Positions 32,373 to 43,211 of a stretch of DNA of 64,000 nucleotides are shown here, in pieces (positions within the stretch are counted from its first letter, which is position 1; each line of letters begins with the position of its first letter). This DNA comes from Streptomyces sp. DH5 (lineage in GTDB: Bacteria; Actinomycetota; Actinomycetes; Streptomycetales; Streptomycetaceae). The position numbers were made by a program, and so were the translations under genes. The notes under the pieces are model-generated. The model ran no database searches and was not told where the DNA came from. It was given only the letters and a program-made list of their open reading frames with translations. Location of the stretch: assembly GCF_020873915.1 (NCBI RefSeq), contig NZ_JAHWGP010000015.1, forward strand, positions 62,001 through 126,000. The letters run 5' to 3'.

Positions 32373-35300
32373 TCACGAGTCCAGCCAGCGGTGGACGGTG
32401 AGCGCGGTGGTGCGCGCGTGCTCCTCCAGGACGGTGAAGTGGTCGCCCGGGACGGTCACTTCGGTGTGCGGCAGACTCCACTGCGGTGCGGCCTCCACGC
32501 CGGGCAGCGGGTCCCGGGCGCGGACGAACAGCGTGGGGGCGGCGAGCCGGTGTGCCTTCCAGCCGGTGAAGAGATCGACGTAGCCGGCCATCGCGGTGAG
32601 CCGGTCCGCGTCGGCCGAGGAGAACTCCGCCGCCCGTCGCAGCATGTCCGACGTCATCGCGGAGAGCGCCTGCGTACGGTCGTCCGTCCCGCTCGGATAG
32701 GTGTCCACCAGGACGACGGCGGCCGGCGCGGAGCCCTCGTCGGCCAGCCGCTCGGCCACGGCCTGCGCCACCCACCCACCGGCCGACCGGCCGAGCAGCA
32801 CCGGCGCTCCGCCACCCGCGAGCGCGCGGACGGCGGCGGCCTGCGCCGTGACGAAGGCGTCCAGTGTGCCCGGCAGGGCCTCCCCGGCCCCGAACCCCGG
32901 ATACCGCACCGCCGAGACCGGCCGCAGGTCCCGCAGTCCGGCACCGAAGCGCGCGTACTCCTGGGGTCCGGAGAGCGCGCTGAGGGCGGGGAAGCAGATC
33001 AGCCGGGCTCCGCCCGCACCGCCCGGCGCCAGTGTGAGGGGTGTGGGTGCCGCACCGGCGGCCCCGGCGTCGTCGAAGACCGGGCGCAGCCGCGCGGCGA
33101 TGGTGAGCAGCGCCATGCCGTCCCAGGTACGGCCCCGGGCACAGGCGGTGCGGAAGAGTTCTCCCAGGGAATCCGGCACGCTGCCCGCCGCAGCGACCGG
33201 ACCGGCCGTCCCCGACCGCGGCACGGGGACCTCGGCGTTCGTGGCGGAGCCTGCGGAGTCGACGCGGTGGCCGGCGGGACCGGCTTGTTGCGGGGTGCCG
33301 GAGGAAGGGCCGGGAGCCGCCTCCCGCGTGTAGCGCTCCGCCAGTTCGGCGGCGACCGCGCGAGGTGTCGGGAAGTCGAACAGCAGCGTGGGCGGCAGTG
33401 CCAGCCCCGTCGACGCCGCGAGCAGGTTGCGCAGGTCGACCGCCGCCAGCGAATCGAGCCCCAGGTCCGCCAGCAGATCGTCCCCGTCGACCGCGCCTGC
33501 CCCCTCCGGATGACCCAGCACCGCAGCGGCCCGGGCCCGTACCTCCTCGAGCAGCAACGCCCCGCGCTCCCCCGGGGAAGCGGCCGCCAGCCGTCGGGTG
33601 AAGCGGTTCCCGCCCCCGCCCGCACCAGGCACCCGGCGAGGACGCTCCGCCGGTTCGCCGGCGCCCAGCACCGCCGCGTCGAAGCGGGCCGCCACCACCA
33701 CCGGGTCCCCACCCGCCACGGCGGCGTCGAAGAGCGCGAGTCCTTCCTCGGCGCTCAGCGGAGTGAAGCCGGAGCGGGCCATCCGCCGCCGGTCGGTGTC
33801 GCCGAGGTGGGCGGTCATCCCGTCGCTCTGCTGCCAGGGCCCCCAGACGATCGACGTACCGGCCAGACCGAGCCGGCCGCGGTGCCGGGCCAGCGCGTCC
33901 AGCACACAGTTGGCCGCCGCGTAGGTCGCCTGTCCGGCGGAGCCGAAGGTGCCCGCCACCGAGGAGAACAGGGCGAACACCGCCAGATCGCTTCCCCGGG
34001 TCAGTTCGTGCAGGGCGAGGGCGGCGTCCGCCTTGGGCCGCAGCACCCGGTCCAGCCGGGCCGCCGTCAGCGCCGGGACGATGCCGTCGTCCAGCACCGC
34101 CGCGGCGTGCACCACCCCGGTCAGCGGATGCGCCGCGGGTACGGAGTCGAGCAGGGCGGTGAGCGCCGCGCGGTCCGCGACGTCGACCGCCCGCACGACG
34201 ACCCGCGCACCCGACTCGCCCAGCTCGGCGACGAGTTCTCGCACTCCCGGCGCGTCCCGCCCGCGCCGGCCGGCGAGCAGCAGATGCCGCACTCCATGGG
34301 CCGTGACCAGGTGGCGGGCCACCAGCAGCCCCAGGGAACCGGTGCCCCCGGTGACCAGTACGGTGCCCTCGGGATCCAGCCGCCGCGGCCGCTTCTGCTC
34401 CGGCGTCCCGTCCACCCGGACGAGCCGCGGCGCGTACGCCGTTCCCCGCCGCACGGCCGTCTCCGGCGCCGCGGCGGCCAGAAGAGAGGGCAGCACACGC
34501 CAGGACTCGGCGTGATCGTCCACGTCGATCAGGGCGAAACGGCCCGGATTCTCCCTCTCGGCCGAACGGACCAGCCCCCACACCGCCGCATGGGCCGGTA
34601 CCCGCTCCTCGCCGCGGCCGGTGCCGCCGGCCGGACCGTCCTCGACCGGGTCGACGGCGCCGGAGGTGACGAGGACGAGGCGCGAGCCCGCCAGGCATGG
34701 TTCGGCGAGCCACTCCCGCACCAGTTGCAGGGCACGCTCGGCCGCCCACCGGCACCCCGCGGCCGGATCCTCCGCGTCACCGGCCCCCTCCGGCGGTGGC
34801 CCGATCGGTGCCACCACCACGGCCGGCGAACCCCCGCCCGCCGCGGCCGGGCCCGCGTACACGGGAACACCCGATCCCGGAGGCGCGAGCACATCCACCA
34901 GCCCTGTGCCGGAGGCCCCCAGGACACCCCACCGGGGCACCGGCAGGGATCCGGGCGGTACCGGCACCCACGCCGTCCGGTGCAGCCCCCCGGCGACGGC
35001 ATCCGCGGCGGGCGGTGAAACCGGAAGCGGTCGCAGCGTCAGCGCACGCACCGACGCCACCGGCGCGCCCGACTCGTCGGACAGCTCCACCGCGGCCCGC
35101 CCGTCCGGCCCGGGAACGACCCGGACCCGCAGCACGTGCGCGCCGGCGGAGTGCAGGCGGACCCCGTCGAAGGCGAACGGCAAGGACACCCCTCCTCCGT
35201 CGGCGTCATCGGGGCGCGCCGTGCGGCCGTCGAGCGCCAGGACGTGCAGAGCCGCGTCCAGCAGCGCGGGATGCAGCAGGAACCCCGGGCCGTCGTCCTC

Positions 35301-38300
35301 CGCGGCCCGGGCCGCCTCGGGCAGTGCCACCTCGGCCAACAGTTCCTCCCCGCACCGCCAAGCGCCGCGCAGGCCCCGGAAAGCGGGGCCGTAGCCCAGC
35401 CCGATCCCCGTGAGCAACTCGTAGGGATCCGCGTCCGGCCCGCCGGCGGTCAGCGGTACCGCGCCCGGCGGCGGCCAGGGCGCCCCGGTCCCGGTGACAC
35501 CAGGTGAGCGCTCCGGCGACGGCCGCGCCGGCGCGAGGGTTCCGGTGGCGTGCCGCTGCCAGGGGCGGTCGCCGGCCGCCGGGTGAGGCCGGGTGTGGAA
35601 GAGCACGGTCCGCCGTCCCGCCCCGTCCGGTCCCGACACCTTGACCTGCAACTCGACGGAACCGTCCGGGGGCAGTGGCGCGGGCGTGGTGAGGACGAGT
35701 TCGTCCAGGACGGGCGCGCCCACCCACGCACCCGCGTGCAGGGCCATCTCCACGAAGGCGGTCGCCGGCAGCAGGACCGACTCCGCCACCTCGTGATCGG
35801 CGAGCCAGGGCCGGTCAGGCACGGAGAGGATCCCGCCCAGCAGCAGCCCGCCGTCCTCGGCCGTCGCCGTGTGCGACGACAGGAAGGGATGTGCCGCGGT
35901 GTCCGGTCCGGCCGTCGTGTCCGACGGCGTGGCGTCCAGCCAGTACCGCCCGCGCCGGAAGGCGTACGTGGGCAGTGGGACGCGCCGCCCGCCGCGCCCC
36001 GCGAAGCAGGTCTCCCAGTCGACCGGCACGCCGTGGGCGTACAGCGCGGCGACGGTGTCGGTCAGGGTGTCCGCCTCGGGCCGCGCCCCGCGCAGCGCCG
36101 GTACGACCAGCGGTGCGGTGTCCGCGGGAAGGCACGCGCGTACCAGCCCGGCCAGCACTCCCCGTGGGCCCAGCTCGACGAAGTGCGCCGCTCCCCGCTC
36201 CCGGAGGTACGCCACCGAGTCGGCGAACCGGACCGGACGGCGGACATGCTCCACCCAGAACTCAGGGGTGGCCACTTCCTCCTCGGTGGCCGGCCGTCCC
36301 GGTACGGCGGTGACCAGACCGAGCCGCGGCGTGCCGAAGGACAACCCCCGCAGGACCTCCGCGAAGCCGTCCAGCACCGGTTCCATCCGCGCGGAGTGGA
36401 AGGCGTGGCTCACCCGCAGCGGCGACGTGGAGCAGCCCCGCTCCCGGAAGTACGCGGCCGTCTCCCCCACCGCGGCCTCGTCCCCCGAGACGACCACCGA
36501 GCCCGGCGCGTTGACGGCGGCGACCTCCACCACGCGCCCCGTCCCGGCGATCCGGGCGGCCACCCCGGCGACCTCGTCCTCACCGGCGGCCACGGCGGCC
36601 ATCGCGCCACCCGGCGGCAGCGCGTCCATCAGCCTGCCCCGGGCCTCCACCAGCCTGCAGGCGTCCGGGAGGGACAGGACACCGGCGACATGCGCCGCGG
36701 TCACCTCGCCCACCGAGTGTCCGGCGACCAGGTCCGGACGGACGCCCCATGCCTCGAACTGCCGGAACAGCGAGGTTCCCAGGGCGAAGAGCGCGGGCTG
36801 CGCGAACCGGGTCGTGTGCACCAGGCCGCCCCTGTCGGAGCCGGGCCCGGCGAACACGACGTCGCGCAGCGGCACCGGCAGCAGGGGATCGAACAGGGCA
36901 CAGATGTCGTCGAACGATCGCGCGAAGACCGGGTGTCGGTCCGGGCTTGCATACAACTCGCGGCCCATGCCGAGGTGCTGGCTGCCCTGCCCGGTGAAGA
37001 GGAAGGCCGTCTTCGCCTGCCCGCGGGCGATCCCCGCACGTACGCCCGGTGCGTCTGCGCCCTCCGCCACCTCCCGCAGGGACGTGAGCAGTTCGGCACG
37101 GTCCCGGGCCACCAGCACGGCCCGGTGCTCGAACACCGACCGGGTGGTGGCGAGCGAGTACCCGATGTCCGCCGGGGTCACGTCCGGATCGCCGGACACC
37201 CGTTCGTGCAACCGCCGTGCCTGGTCCCGCAGACCGGGCCCGCTCCTGGCCGACACGGCGACGGGCACCGCGGCCCGCACCGGCCCCTCGGAGGGGGCGC
37301 TCACCGGCCGGTCGCCCGTGCCGGACACCCGCGGCGGCGTCACGGCATCCGCGGGGGGTTCCTCCAGCACCACGTGCGCGTTGGTGCCGCTGATCCCGAA
37401 GGACGACACCGCGGCCCGGCGCGGACGCCCCGTCCTCGGCCAGGGCACCGCCCGGTGCAGCAGCGCCAGCCGCCCCGACGACCAGTCGACCCGGCCGGTC
37501 GGCTCGTCCGCGTGCAGTGTGCGCGGCAGCATGCCGTGGGCCATCGCCAGCACCGTCTTGATCACCCCCGTCACGCCGGCGGCGGCCTGGGTGTGGCCGA
37601 TGTTCGACTTCACCGAACCCAGCAGGAGCGGGCGCTCGCGTTCCCCGCTCCCGTACGTCGCCAGGAACGCCTCCGCCTCGATGACATCGCCGAGCCGTGT
37701 GCCAGTGCCGTGGGCCTCCACCGCGTCGACGTCATCCGGGGACAGCCCGGCGTCCGCCAGGGCCTGCCGGATCACCCGTTGCTGAGCCGGTCCGTGCGGT
37801 GCCGTCAGGCCGTTGCTCGCCCCGTCCTGGTTCACCGCCGAGCCGCGCACCACGGCCAGCACCGGCAGCCCGGCGCGGCGCGCCTCGGACAACCGGCTCA
37901 GCAGCAGCATCCCGGCGCCCTCGGCCCACCCCGTGCCGTCGGCGGACGCCGCGAACGCCTTGCAGCGGCCGTCCGGGGCCAGCGCCCGCTGCCGGCTGAA
38001 CTCCACGAACGAGGAGGGCCCCGACATCACCGTGGCCCCGCCTGCCAGCACGAACGAGCACTCGCCCCGGCGCAGTGCCTGCGCCGCCAGGTGCAGTGCC
38101 ACCAAGGACGACGAGCACGCCGTGTCGACCGTGAGGGCCGGACCCTCCAGACCGAAGGTGTAGGCGATGCGCCCCGACGCAACGCTCCCGGCGCTGCCGA
38201 GGCCGATGTAGCCCTCGACGTGCTCGGGCACCCGTGTCAGACGCTGGGCGTAGTCGCTGTACATCAGACCGGCGTACACCCCGGTCGGCGAACCGCGCAG

Positions 38301-40541
38301 CGTGCCGGGGACGACACCGGCGTGCTCGAACGCCTCCCACGCCACTTCCAGGAGCAGCCGGTGCTGCGGATCCATCGCCAGCGCCTCGCGCGGGGAGATG
38401 CCGAAGAAAGCGGGGTCGAAGCGGTCCACACCGGACAGGAAACCGCCCTCGCGCACATACGTCCGGCCGGGCCGCCCGGGATCCGGGTCGTACAGCGCCC
38501 GGGTGTCCCAGCCCCGGTCGGTGGGGAACGGCCCGATGGCGTCCGTCCCGTCCGCCACCAGCCGCCACAGCTCCTCGGGGGAGCTCACCCCACCGGGAGC
38601 GCGGCACGCCATGCCGACGATCACCACCGGATCGTCGCCCGGCCGGGTCGCGCCACCGGACGGGACCGCCGCACCGGACGGTGAGCCGGCGCTCCGTGAA
38701 CGAAGGTGGGCGGCCAGGGCGGCGGCCGTGGGGAAGTCGAAGGCGACGGCCTCGGACAACGGCAGACCGGTCGCCGCCGACAATCGCTCCCGCAGCGCCG
38801 TCGCCGCCAGGGAGTCCATGCCCAGGTCGCGCAGTGCCGTCGCCGGCTCCACCGCCTCCGCCGCGCAACCGAGCACGGCGGCCGCCTCGCGCCGCACCAG
38901 GGCCTGCAGGTCCTCCGCCGGCTCCCCGGCCGCCCCCGTGACCAGCTCCCGCGCGGGCAGGCCCGCCAGGGCGGGGCGCCGCACCTTCCCGGAGGCGGTA
39001 CGCGGAATGCCGTCCACCTCGTACAGCCGGGCCGGCACTTTGGCGGCGGACAGTTCCGCCCTGCAGGCGGCGAGGAGTGCCCCCCTGTCGAGTGCGCCAC
39101 CGCCCGGTTCGGCAACCAGGTAACCGACCGGCACCTCCCCGAACTCGGGATGCGGGCGCCCGGCGACGGCCGCGTCCGCCACGGAGGGAAGCCGCCGCAG
39201 CACCGCCTCCACCTCGGAGGGGTGGATGTTCACCCCGCCGCGCACGATCAGCTCACTCACCCGTCCGGTGATCACGATGTCGCCGGATTCCCCGATCCGC
39301 GCCAGGTCACCGGTGCGGAACCAGCCGTCGCGCAGCACCGCGGCGGTCTCCTCCGGCCTTTCGTGGTAGCCGGCCATCACCCCGGGCCCGCTCACCCACA
39401 ACTCGCCCTCCCCGGTGTCCCGTCCGTCCGTGCCGCCTCCGACCCGCACCCGGGTGCCGGACAGCACCCGGCCGCACGAAGCGGCCGTCGTCGTGTCGCC
39501 CGGCGCAGCCATCGTCACCGGGCCCGCTTCGGTGCTGCCGTAGTGCTCCAGGTAGGGAGCACGGCAGACGCTCTCGAAGGATTTCCGGAACTCCGGCCCG
39601 GCCGAAGCGCCCGCGCTGACGCAACCGCGGAGCGCCGACGTACCGAGACCGCGTCCGCCTCCGCCCCGCCCCTGTTCACCGCGGACCGCGTCGAGCAGTG
39701 CCGAGTAGGTCGTCGGCACCCCGCCGAGGAGCGTGAACGGATCGTCGGTGCGGCGCAGTTCACCGAGCACCCCCGCCACCGAGAAGCGGGGCAGGAGCAG
39801 GGCGCTCGCCCCGGCCGCCGTCACACCGAGAAGGCAGACCACCTGGCTCAGGGCGTGGTGGAGCGGCAGCGGCCACAGCAGCCGGTCCCGCGGGGACAGC
39901 CCGAGGACGTCGACGAGACCGGAGGCGACCGGTGCGAGACGGTTGCGCTGGGTGGACAGAACGCCCTTGGGAGAGCCCGAGGACCCCGAGGTGTACAGAA
40001 GCCAGGCCACCTCGTCCAGTCCGAGGTCGTCCCGGGCCGGCAGCCCCGGCCCGGCACCCGCCAGTTCCTCGTACCGCACCGCGCCGTCCCCCGCCGCGAT
40101 CCGGCCCGACGGCGTGCCGGGATCCCCGTCCTCCTCACTGCCGTCGGCGACCACCACGGTCAGACCGGGACGGGACGACACCTCCAGCCGACGGGTCGGC
40201 CGCGTCTCGTCGGTGACGAGCACCCGCGCACCGCAGTCGTCCAGGAGACGGGTCAGTTCCGGTCCGGAGACACCGGGATCCAGCGGCACGCCCACCCCGC
40301 TCGCCCGGACGACGGCGAGCATGCTCTCGACCGCCTCGACGCGGTTGCCGAGCAGGATCGCCACCCGTTCGCCCCGTGCCACGCCGAGTCGCGCCAGGTG
40401 ACCGGCCAGTCGCCCGGTCCTGACCTCCAGGTCCCGGTAGGTAACCCTTCTGCGACGGTCCGCGAAGGCCACCTTGCCCCCGAGCCGCCGGGCATGCTCC
40501 CGCAGCGACACAGGCAGTGGCCTGATGATGTCCATGTCCAT
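32373..40541 (-). CDS. Type I polyketide synthase, single module: A-ACP-KS-AT-DH-KR-ACP-TE
   Basis: 2,722 residues. Starter-activating adenylation domain 1-520 ([36 protein letters not shown]). ACP1 with phosphopantetheine Ser577 in GMDSL. KS ~635-1060 with Cys809 in DTACSSS and both His motifs ([18 protein letters not shown]). AT with Ser1276 in GHSVGE and the HAFH motif of malonyl-specific ATs. DH with His1583 and the DAALH aspartate. KR ~2060-2260 with TGGTGSLG, an LDD motif (B-type) and the Ser-Tyr-Asn set. ACP2 Ser2364 in GLDSL. TE with Ser2586 in GRSAGG and a C-terminal GDHF histidine. Predicted product: starter acid extended once with malonate, reduced and dehydrated to an enoic acid, then released. 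GTG at 40547 is an alternative start. No tailoring genes adjoin it. Confidence 0.95.
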   Translation of the reverse strand: MDMDIIRPLPVSLREHARRLGGKVAFADRRRRVTYRDLEVRTGRLAGHLARLGVARGERVAILLGNRVEAVESMLAVVRASGVGVPLDPGVSGPELTRLLDDCGARVLVTDETRPTRRLEVSSRPGLTVVVADGSEEDGDPGTPSGRIAAGDGAVRYEELAGAGPGLPARDDLGLDEVAWLLYTSGSSGSPKGVLSTQRNRLAPVASGLVDVLGLSPRDRLLWPLPLHHALSQVVCLLGVTAAGASALLLPRFSVAGVLGELRRTDDPFTLLGGVPTTYSALLDAVRGEQGRGGGGRGLGTSALRGCVSAGASAGPEFRKSFESVCRAPYLEHYGSTEAGPVTMAAPGDTTTAASCGRVLSGTRVRVGGGTDGRDTGEGELWVSGPGVMAGYHERPEETAAVLRDGWFRTGDLARIGESGDIVITGRVSELIVRGGVNIHPSEVEAVLRRLPSVADAAVAGRPHPEFGEVPVGYLVAEPGGGALDRGALLAACRAELSAAKVPARLYEVDGIPRTASGKVRRPALAGLPARELVTGAAGEPAEDLQALVRREAAAVLGCAAEAVEPATALRDLGMDSLAATALRERLSAATGLPLSEAVAFDFPTAAALAAHLRSRSAGSPSGAAVPSGGATRPGDDPVVIVGMACRAPGGVSSPEELWRLVADGTDAIGPFPTDRGWDTRALYDPDPGRPGRTYVREGGFLSGVDRFDPAFFGISPREALAMDPQHRLLLEVAWEAFEHAGVVPGTLRGSPTGVYAGLMYSDYAQRLTRVPEHVEGYIGLGSAGSVASGRIAYTFGLEGPALTVDTACSSSLVALHLAAQALRRGECSFVLAGGATVMSGPSSFVEFSRQRALAPDGRCKAFAASADGTGWAEGAGMLLLSRLSEARRAGLPVLAVVRGSAVNQDGASNGLTAPHGPAQQRVIRQALADAGLSPDDVDAVEAHGTGTRLGDVIEAEAFLATYGSGERERPLLLGSVKSNIGHTQAAAGVTGVIKTVLAMAHGMLPRTLHADEPTGRVDWSSGRLALLHRAVPWPRTGRPRRAAVSSFGISGTNAHVVLEEPPADAVTPPRVSGTGDRPVSAPSEGPVRAAVPVAVSARSGPGLRDQARRLHERVSGDPDVTPADIGYSLATTRSVFEHRAVLVARDRAELLTSLREVAEGADAPGVRAGIARGQAKTAFLFTGQGSQHLGMGRELYASPDRHPVFARSFDDICALFDPLLPVPLRDVVFAGPGSDRGGLVHTTRFAQPALFALGTSLFRQFEAWGVRPDLVAGHSVGEVTAAHVAGVLSLPDACRLVEARGRLMDALPPGGAMAAVAAGEDEVAGVAARIAGTGRVVEVAAVNAPGSVVVSGDEAAVGETAAYFRERGCSTSPLRVSHAFHSARMEPVLDGFAEVLRGLSFGTPRLGLVTAVPGRPATEEEVATPEFWVEHVRRPVRFADSVAYLRERGAAHFVELGPRGVLAGLVRACLPADTAPLVVPALRGARPEADTLTDTVAALYAHGVPVDWETCFAGRGGRRVPLPTYAFRRGRYWLDATPSDTTAGPDTAAHPFLSSHTATAEDGGLLLGGILSVPDRPWLADHEVAESVLLPATAFVEMALHAGAWVGAPVLDELVLTTPAPLPPDGSVELQVKVSGPDGAGRRTVLFHTRPHPAAGDRPWQRHATGTLAPARPSPERSPGVTGTGAPWPPPGAVPLTAGGPDADPYELLTGIGLGYGPAFRGLRGAWRCGEELLAEVALPEAARAAEDDGPGFLLHPALLDAALHVLALDGRTARPDDADGGGVSLPFAFDGVRLHSAGAHVLRVRVVPGPDGRAAVELSDESGAPVASVRALTLRPLPVSPPAADAVAGGLHRTAWVPVPPGSLPVPRWGVLGASGTGLVDVLAPPGSGVPVYAGPAAAGGGSPAVVVAPIGPPPEGAGDAEDPAAGCRWAAERALQLVREWLAEPCLAGSRLVLVTSGAVDPVEDGPAGGTGRGEERVPAHAAVWGLVRSAERENPGRFALIDVDDHAESWRVLPSLLAAAAPETAVRRGTAYAPRLVRVDGTPEQKRPRRLDPEGTVLVTGGTGSLGLLVARHLVTAHGVRHLLLAGRRGRDAPGVRELVAELGESGARVVVRAVDVADRAALTALLDSVPAAHPLTGVVHAAAVLDDGIVPALTAARLDRVLRPKADAALALHELTRGSDLAVFALFSSVAGTFGSAGQATYAAANCVLDALARHRGRLGLAGTSIVWGPWQQSDGMTAHLGDTDRRRMARSGFTPLSAEEGLALFDAAVAGGDPVVVAARFDAAVLGAGEPAERPRRVPGAGGGGNRFTRRLAAASPGERGALLLEEVRARAAAVLGHPEGAGAVDGDDLLADLGLDSLAAVDLRNLLAASTGLALPPTLLFDFPTPRAVAAELAERYTREAAPGPSSGTPQQAGPAGHRVDSAGSATNAEVPVPRSGTAGPVAAAGSVPDSLGELFRTACARGRTWDGMALLTIAARLRPVFDDAGAAGAAPTPLTLAPGGAGGARLICFPALSALSGPQEYARFGAGLRDLRPVSAVRYPGFGAGEALPGTLDAFVTAQAAAVRALAGGGAPVLLGRSAGGWVAQAVAERLADEGSAPAAVVLVDTYPSGTDDRTQALSAMTSDMLRRAAEFSSADADRLTAMAGYVDLFTGWKAHRLAAPTLFVRARDPLPGVEAAPQWSLPHTEVTVPGDHFTVLEEHARTTALTVHRWLDS

Positions 40542-40567
40542 ACCCACCCGCTCGAATCCTCCCCTGC

Positions 40568-40607
40568 GAACCCGTCGTTGAGGATGCCGGGAGGGTCCGA
40601 CGGGTTC
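40568..40607. promoter_or_regulatory. Inverted repeat before the polyketide synthase gene
   Basis: GAACCCGTCG (40568-40577) and CGACGGGTTC (40598-40607), perfect 10-bp arms with a 20-bp spacer, 27 bp upstream of the synthase start. It could be an operator or a leader hairpin. Confidence 0.4.
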
Positions 40608-40780
40608 CACGCCCCCTGCGGTGAGAGCCGGCGGACCGAACGGACAGGCCCGCCCCAGGAGGCCGGGAGCACCGGCAGCGGAACGCTGGATGCCGTCCGG
40701 TGAACGGCCGGCGAAAACCCGTTCCGCGGGGTCACGCCGCGGGACGTACGGCCTTGCCGTCCCCGGCGTGTCTGACGTTT

Positions 40781-40966
40781 TCAGCAGGTCATGCCCGGTC
40801 CGGAGCCCAGCTCCTGGGGCAGGTACTCCCGCTGGATGCCGGTGTGCAGCACGAACAGGATCCCGCACAGGGCCTGCCGGTCCGGCACCCGCGGCCGGCC
40901 CACCACCAGCTCCGGCCCCGGCTCGGACAGCAACGGCTCGATGAGTGACCACGGTTCGTCCGACAC
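40781..40966 (-). pseudogene. IS5-family transposase, N-terminal fragment
   Basis: 61 codons from GTG: SDEPWSLIEPLLSEPGPELV, then GRPRVPDRQALCGILFVLHT and IQREYLPQELGSGPGMTC. This is the N-terminal helix-turn-helix part (DUF4096) of IS5/IS1182-like transposases. The family sequence continues with a Trp after GMTC; here a TGA follows and the catalytic DDE part is absent. It is read towards the polyketide synthase gene, 240 bp upstream of its start, and marks a past insertion and deletion next to the cluster. Confidence 0.85.
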
Positions 40967-41160
40967 GGGTCCACGGCCGTGACTGACACTTCCCCACGTC
41001 CGGACCGACGAGCGGACGAGCCGGGGTCAGTTGATCAACAACTTCTGTCAGGACCTCCAAGCCTGCCCCGGCTGACCGGCGCAGGCCGTGCCGCGCGGTC
41101 GGCGCGCTCGCCCCGGTGCCGGTCACACCATGGTGCGGCCCGGCCTACGGACGCTCCTGC

Positions 41161-41661
41161 TCACGGAAGACCGGGCAGCTTCAGCCACTCGTCCCAGGAC
41201 ACGTCCCGGCCGATGAAGCGCGGCCGCTCGAAGGGCCAGTCCTCGGCGATCCAGTGCGGTACGAACACGTCCAGAGCCCGCTCGAGCCCACCGCCCACCT
41301 CCTCGTCCACCACCCACCACGAGATCTCGGCGTCGGCCCCCTGCTTCTCCGGAGGGTCGATGTAGACGCACCCGCGCAGGGCTGTACCGTCCGCGGTCTC
41401 GATCGTGTAGTTGAAGGATTCGTGGGCCTCGATCTCCGCCGCGTGCCGCTCCAGATCGGCGAGGTTCGCCTCGTACGTCATCGTGGCGGGCGGCCAGGCC
41501 CACGCGGGGCCGAAGACCGACCACAGCCGCTCCCGCGAACCCGTCACCGCCGGATAGTCCAACGGCGCGTCAGCGCCGCTGATCGGCCGTAGCCGGTGGC
41601 CTCCACCGTCGGGAATCCGGACGTGAAGCGGATGGACGAAGTCAGGGGGCAGCCAGGTCAT
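41161..41661 (-). CDS. GNAT-like acetyltransferase
   Basis: 166 residues from ATG. The pattern HRLRPISGADAPLDYPAV, then LERHAAEIEAHESFNYTIET, ALRGCVYIDPPEKQGADAEI and SWWVVDEEVGGGLERALDVF follows the N-acyltransferase fold (strand-helix-strand with a conserved W-V-V-D), but the usual RxxGxG acetyl-CoA loop is EEVGGGL, so the cofactor site may be altered. Substrate unknown. Confidence 0.65.
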   Translation of the reverse strand: MTWLPPDFVHPLHVRIPDGGGHRLRPISGADAPLDYPAVTGSRERLWSVFGPAWAWPPATMTYEANLADLERHAAEIEAHESFNYTIETADGTALRGCVYIDPPEKQGADAEISWWVVDEEVGGGLERALDVFVPHWIAEDWPFERPRFIGRDVSWDEWLKLPGLP

Positions 41662-41799
41662 GGACGCGAGCCAACCACGCCGCGAGAAGCCCACGCAAAG
41701 GAATATGCGGCCCTGGCACACCGCCGCCGAGCCGACGCGTCATCCGACGCCGTGGCCCTTGTGGGCGTCGGTCACCGCTCCCTCCCCCGGAGGGTGCCG

Positions 41800-42340
41800 G
41801 AGGCAGCGGCGGCAGTCCCGCGGAGAGGCCCGGCAGCGGAACGGGCTCCAGCCGGATCCGGTCCTGCCGGGCCAAGGAGCGTTCCAGTCCCGCCGGCCGG
41901 TACGCGGCGTCCGGCACCGGGATGCCCAAGGGCGTCCCACCGTGCCCCTCACCCCGGTGGAGGCGATCCCCGCCTCCCCGGCGTCCGAGCGGCGGACCAA
42001 CGTGGCCGCGGCGCCGTTCGGTTGCGCCGCTGTCGCGCACCGGCCCCGCCGGACTGCGAGTGGTGAGCGCGGCACGGCCGAAGCCGAAGAGGAACAGCTC
42101 GTCGTCGGGCTCGTACGTCTCCACGAGGAACCGATAGGCGTCCGCCACGTCGTGGGACAGTCCCATCCCGAAGGACCCACCGCGCAGCCGCTCCCCCTGA
42201 CGGGTAGCGACGCCGCGGTGGTAATGGACGCGTTGCTCCTTCCCGGCAGCGATCCCGGGCGCACGGACGGAGCGACCTCGGCCGCGTTGGTCCTGCTCGG
42301 CTGATCCGCGGAGTTCCCCGTGCCGTCGCGGACAGGCCCC
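41800..42340 (-). pseudogene. DUF2235 (Tle1-like hydrolase) remnant
   Basis: Pieces of one DUF2235 alpha/beta hydrolase are scattered over frames: DGTGNSADQPSRTNAAEVA (N-terminal motif DGTxN, 42313-42327), then in another frame QRVHYHRGVATRQGERLRGG and GLSHDVADAYRFLVETYEPD with DELFLFGFGRAALTTRSPAG, then GTVG/LGIPVPDAAYR from the VWDTVGALGIP region. The nucleophile motif G-F-S-R-G reads GFGRA, so the catalytic serine is gone. At least two frameshifts are needed to join the parts. Confidence 0.8.
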
Positions 42341-42482
42341 GTACGGGTCGCTCCGTACACGGTCCCGGAAACGCGGGACCTTTCACCGCGGTCGTCGCGG
42401 GTACCCGACGCCGTGCACACGCACCGGAGGCCGGCCGGGCACACGTGGCCGGCCCCCACGAAGAACGGACCAGGAGGGATCG

Positions 42483-42956
42483 ATGAGCACGGTCAAGGAC
42501 ACGGTCGACGTGGAGGTCCCGCTCCGCAGGGCGTACGACCAGTGGACGCAGTTCGAGGACTTCCCCCGCTTCATGGAGGGCGTCGAGGAGGTCAGGCAGC
42601 TCGACGCGCGGCACAACCACTGGGTCACCAGCATCGGTGGGGTGCGGCGCGAGTTCGACACGGAAATCGTTGACCAGCTCGTGGACGACCGGATCACCTG
42701 GCGGACCGTCGACGGCGAGACCCGGCAGCGTGGCTCGGTGAGGTTCGAACCGCTCGACGACACGCACACCCGCGTGGAACTCACCATGGAGGTCGAGCCG
42801 ACCGGCATGGCCGAGAAGGGTGCCGACGCCCTCGGCCTGATCGGCCGACGGGTCAAGGGAGACCTGGGCCGGTTCAAGGACTACGTGGAGGGCGGCGGCA
42901 CCACCGGCGGCTGGCGGGGACGCATCCGCCCGGAGGACCCGGGCGCCGCACACTGA
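42483..42956 (+). CDS. SRPBCC-family protein (coenzyme Q-binding/cyclase-like)
   Basis: 157 residues with AGGAGG six bases upstream. VEVPLRRAYDQWTQFEDFPR, FMEGVEEVRQLD and WRTVDGETRQRGSVRFEPLD are the START/Bet v1-like fold of the polyketide cyclase/dehydrase family. Many actinomycete copies like this are stand-alone, of unknown ligand. A 14-bp hairpin 25 bp after the stop should terminate transcription. Confidence 0.88.
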   Translation: MSTVKDTVDVEVPLRRAYDQWTQFEDFPRFMEGVEEVRQLDARHNHWVTSIGGVRREFDTEIVDQLVDDRITWRTVDGETRQRGSVRFEPLDDTHTRVELTMEVEPTGMAEKGADALGLIGRRVKGDLGRFKDYVEGGGTTGGWRGRIRPEDPGAAH

Positions 42957-42980
42957 CCGCGGCCCGCTTCCGCGGGTCAC

Positions 42981-43027
42981 CACGGACCGGCCGGCTCCAC
43001 GCGTCAGCGGGAACCGGCCGGTCCGTG
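42981..43027. terminator. Hairpin terminator after the SRPBCC gene
   Basis: Perfect 14-bp arms CACGGACCGGCCGG (42981-42994) and CCGGCCGGTCCGTG (43014-43027) with a 19-nt loop. Confidence 0.8.
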
Positions 43028-43211
43028 CCCGGCGAGTGCCGTGGCCCCGCCTCGCGACCGCGGTCCGGCCACCGGGCGACACGGCTCGATTCGGGCAAGG
43101 TTTCCAAGGGTGAATGCGGGGTGCTGGTGCCGTACCCGGACTCGGGTGTGGGCATCCTGCATCCGGTGCGACGCACGTCGTGCCTGGGGCGTGGCGGTGA
43201 GGGGGGCCTGC

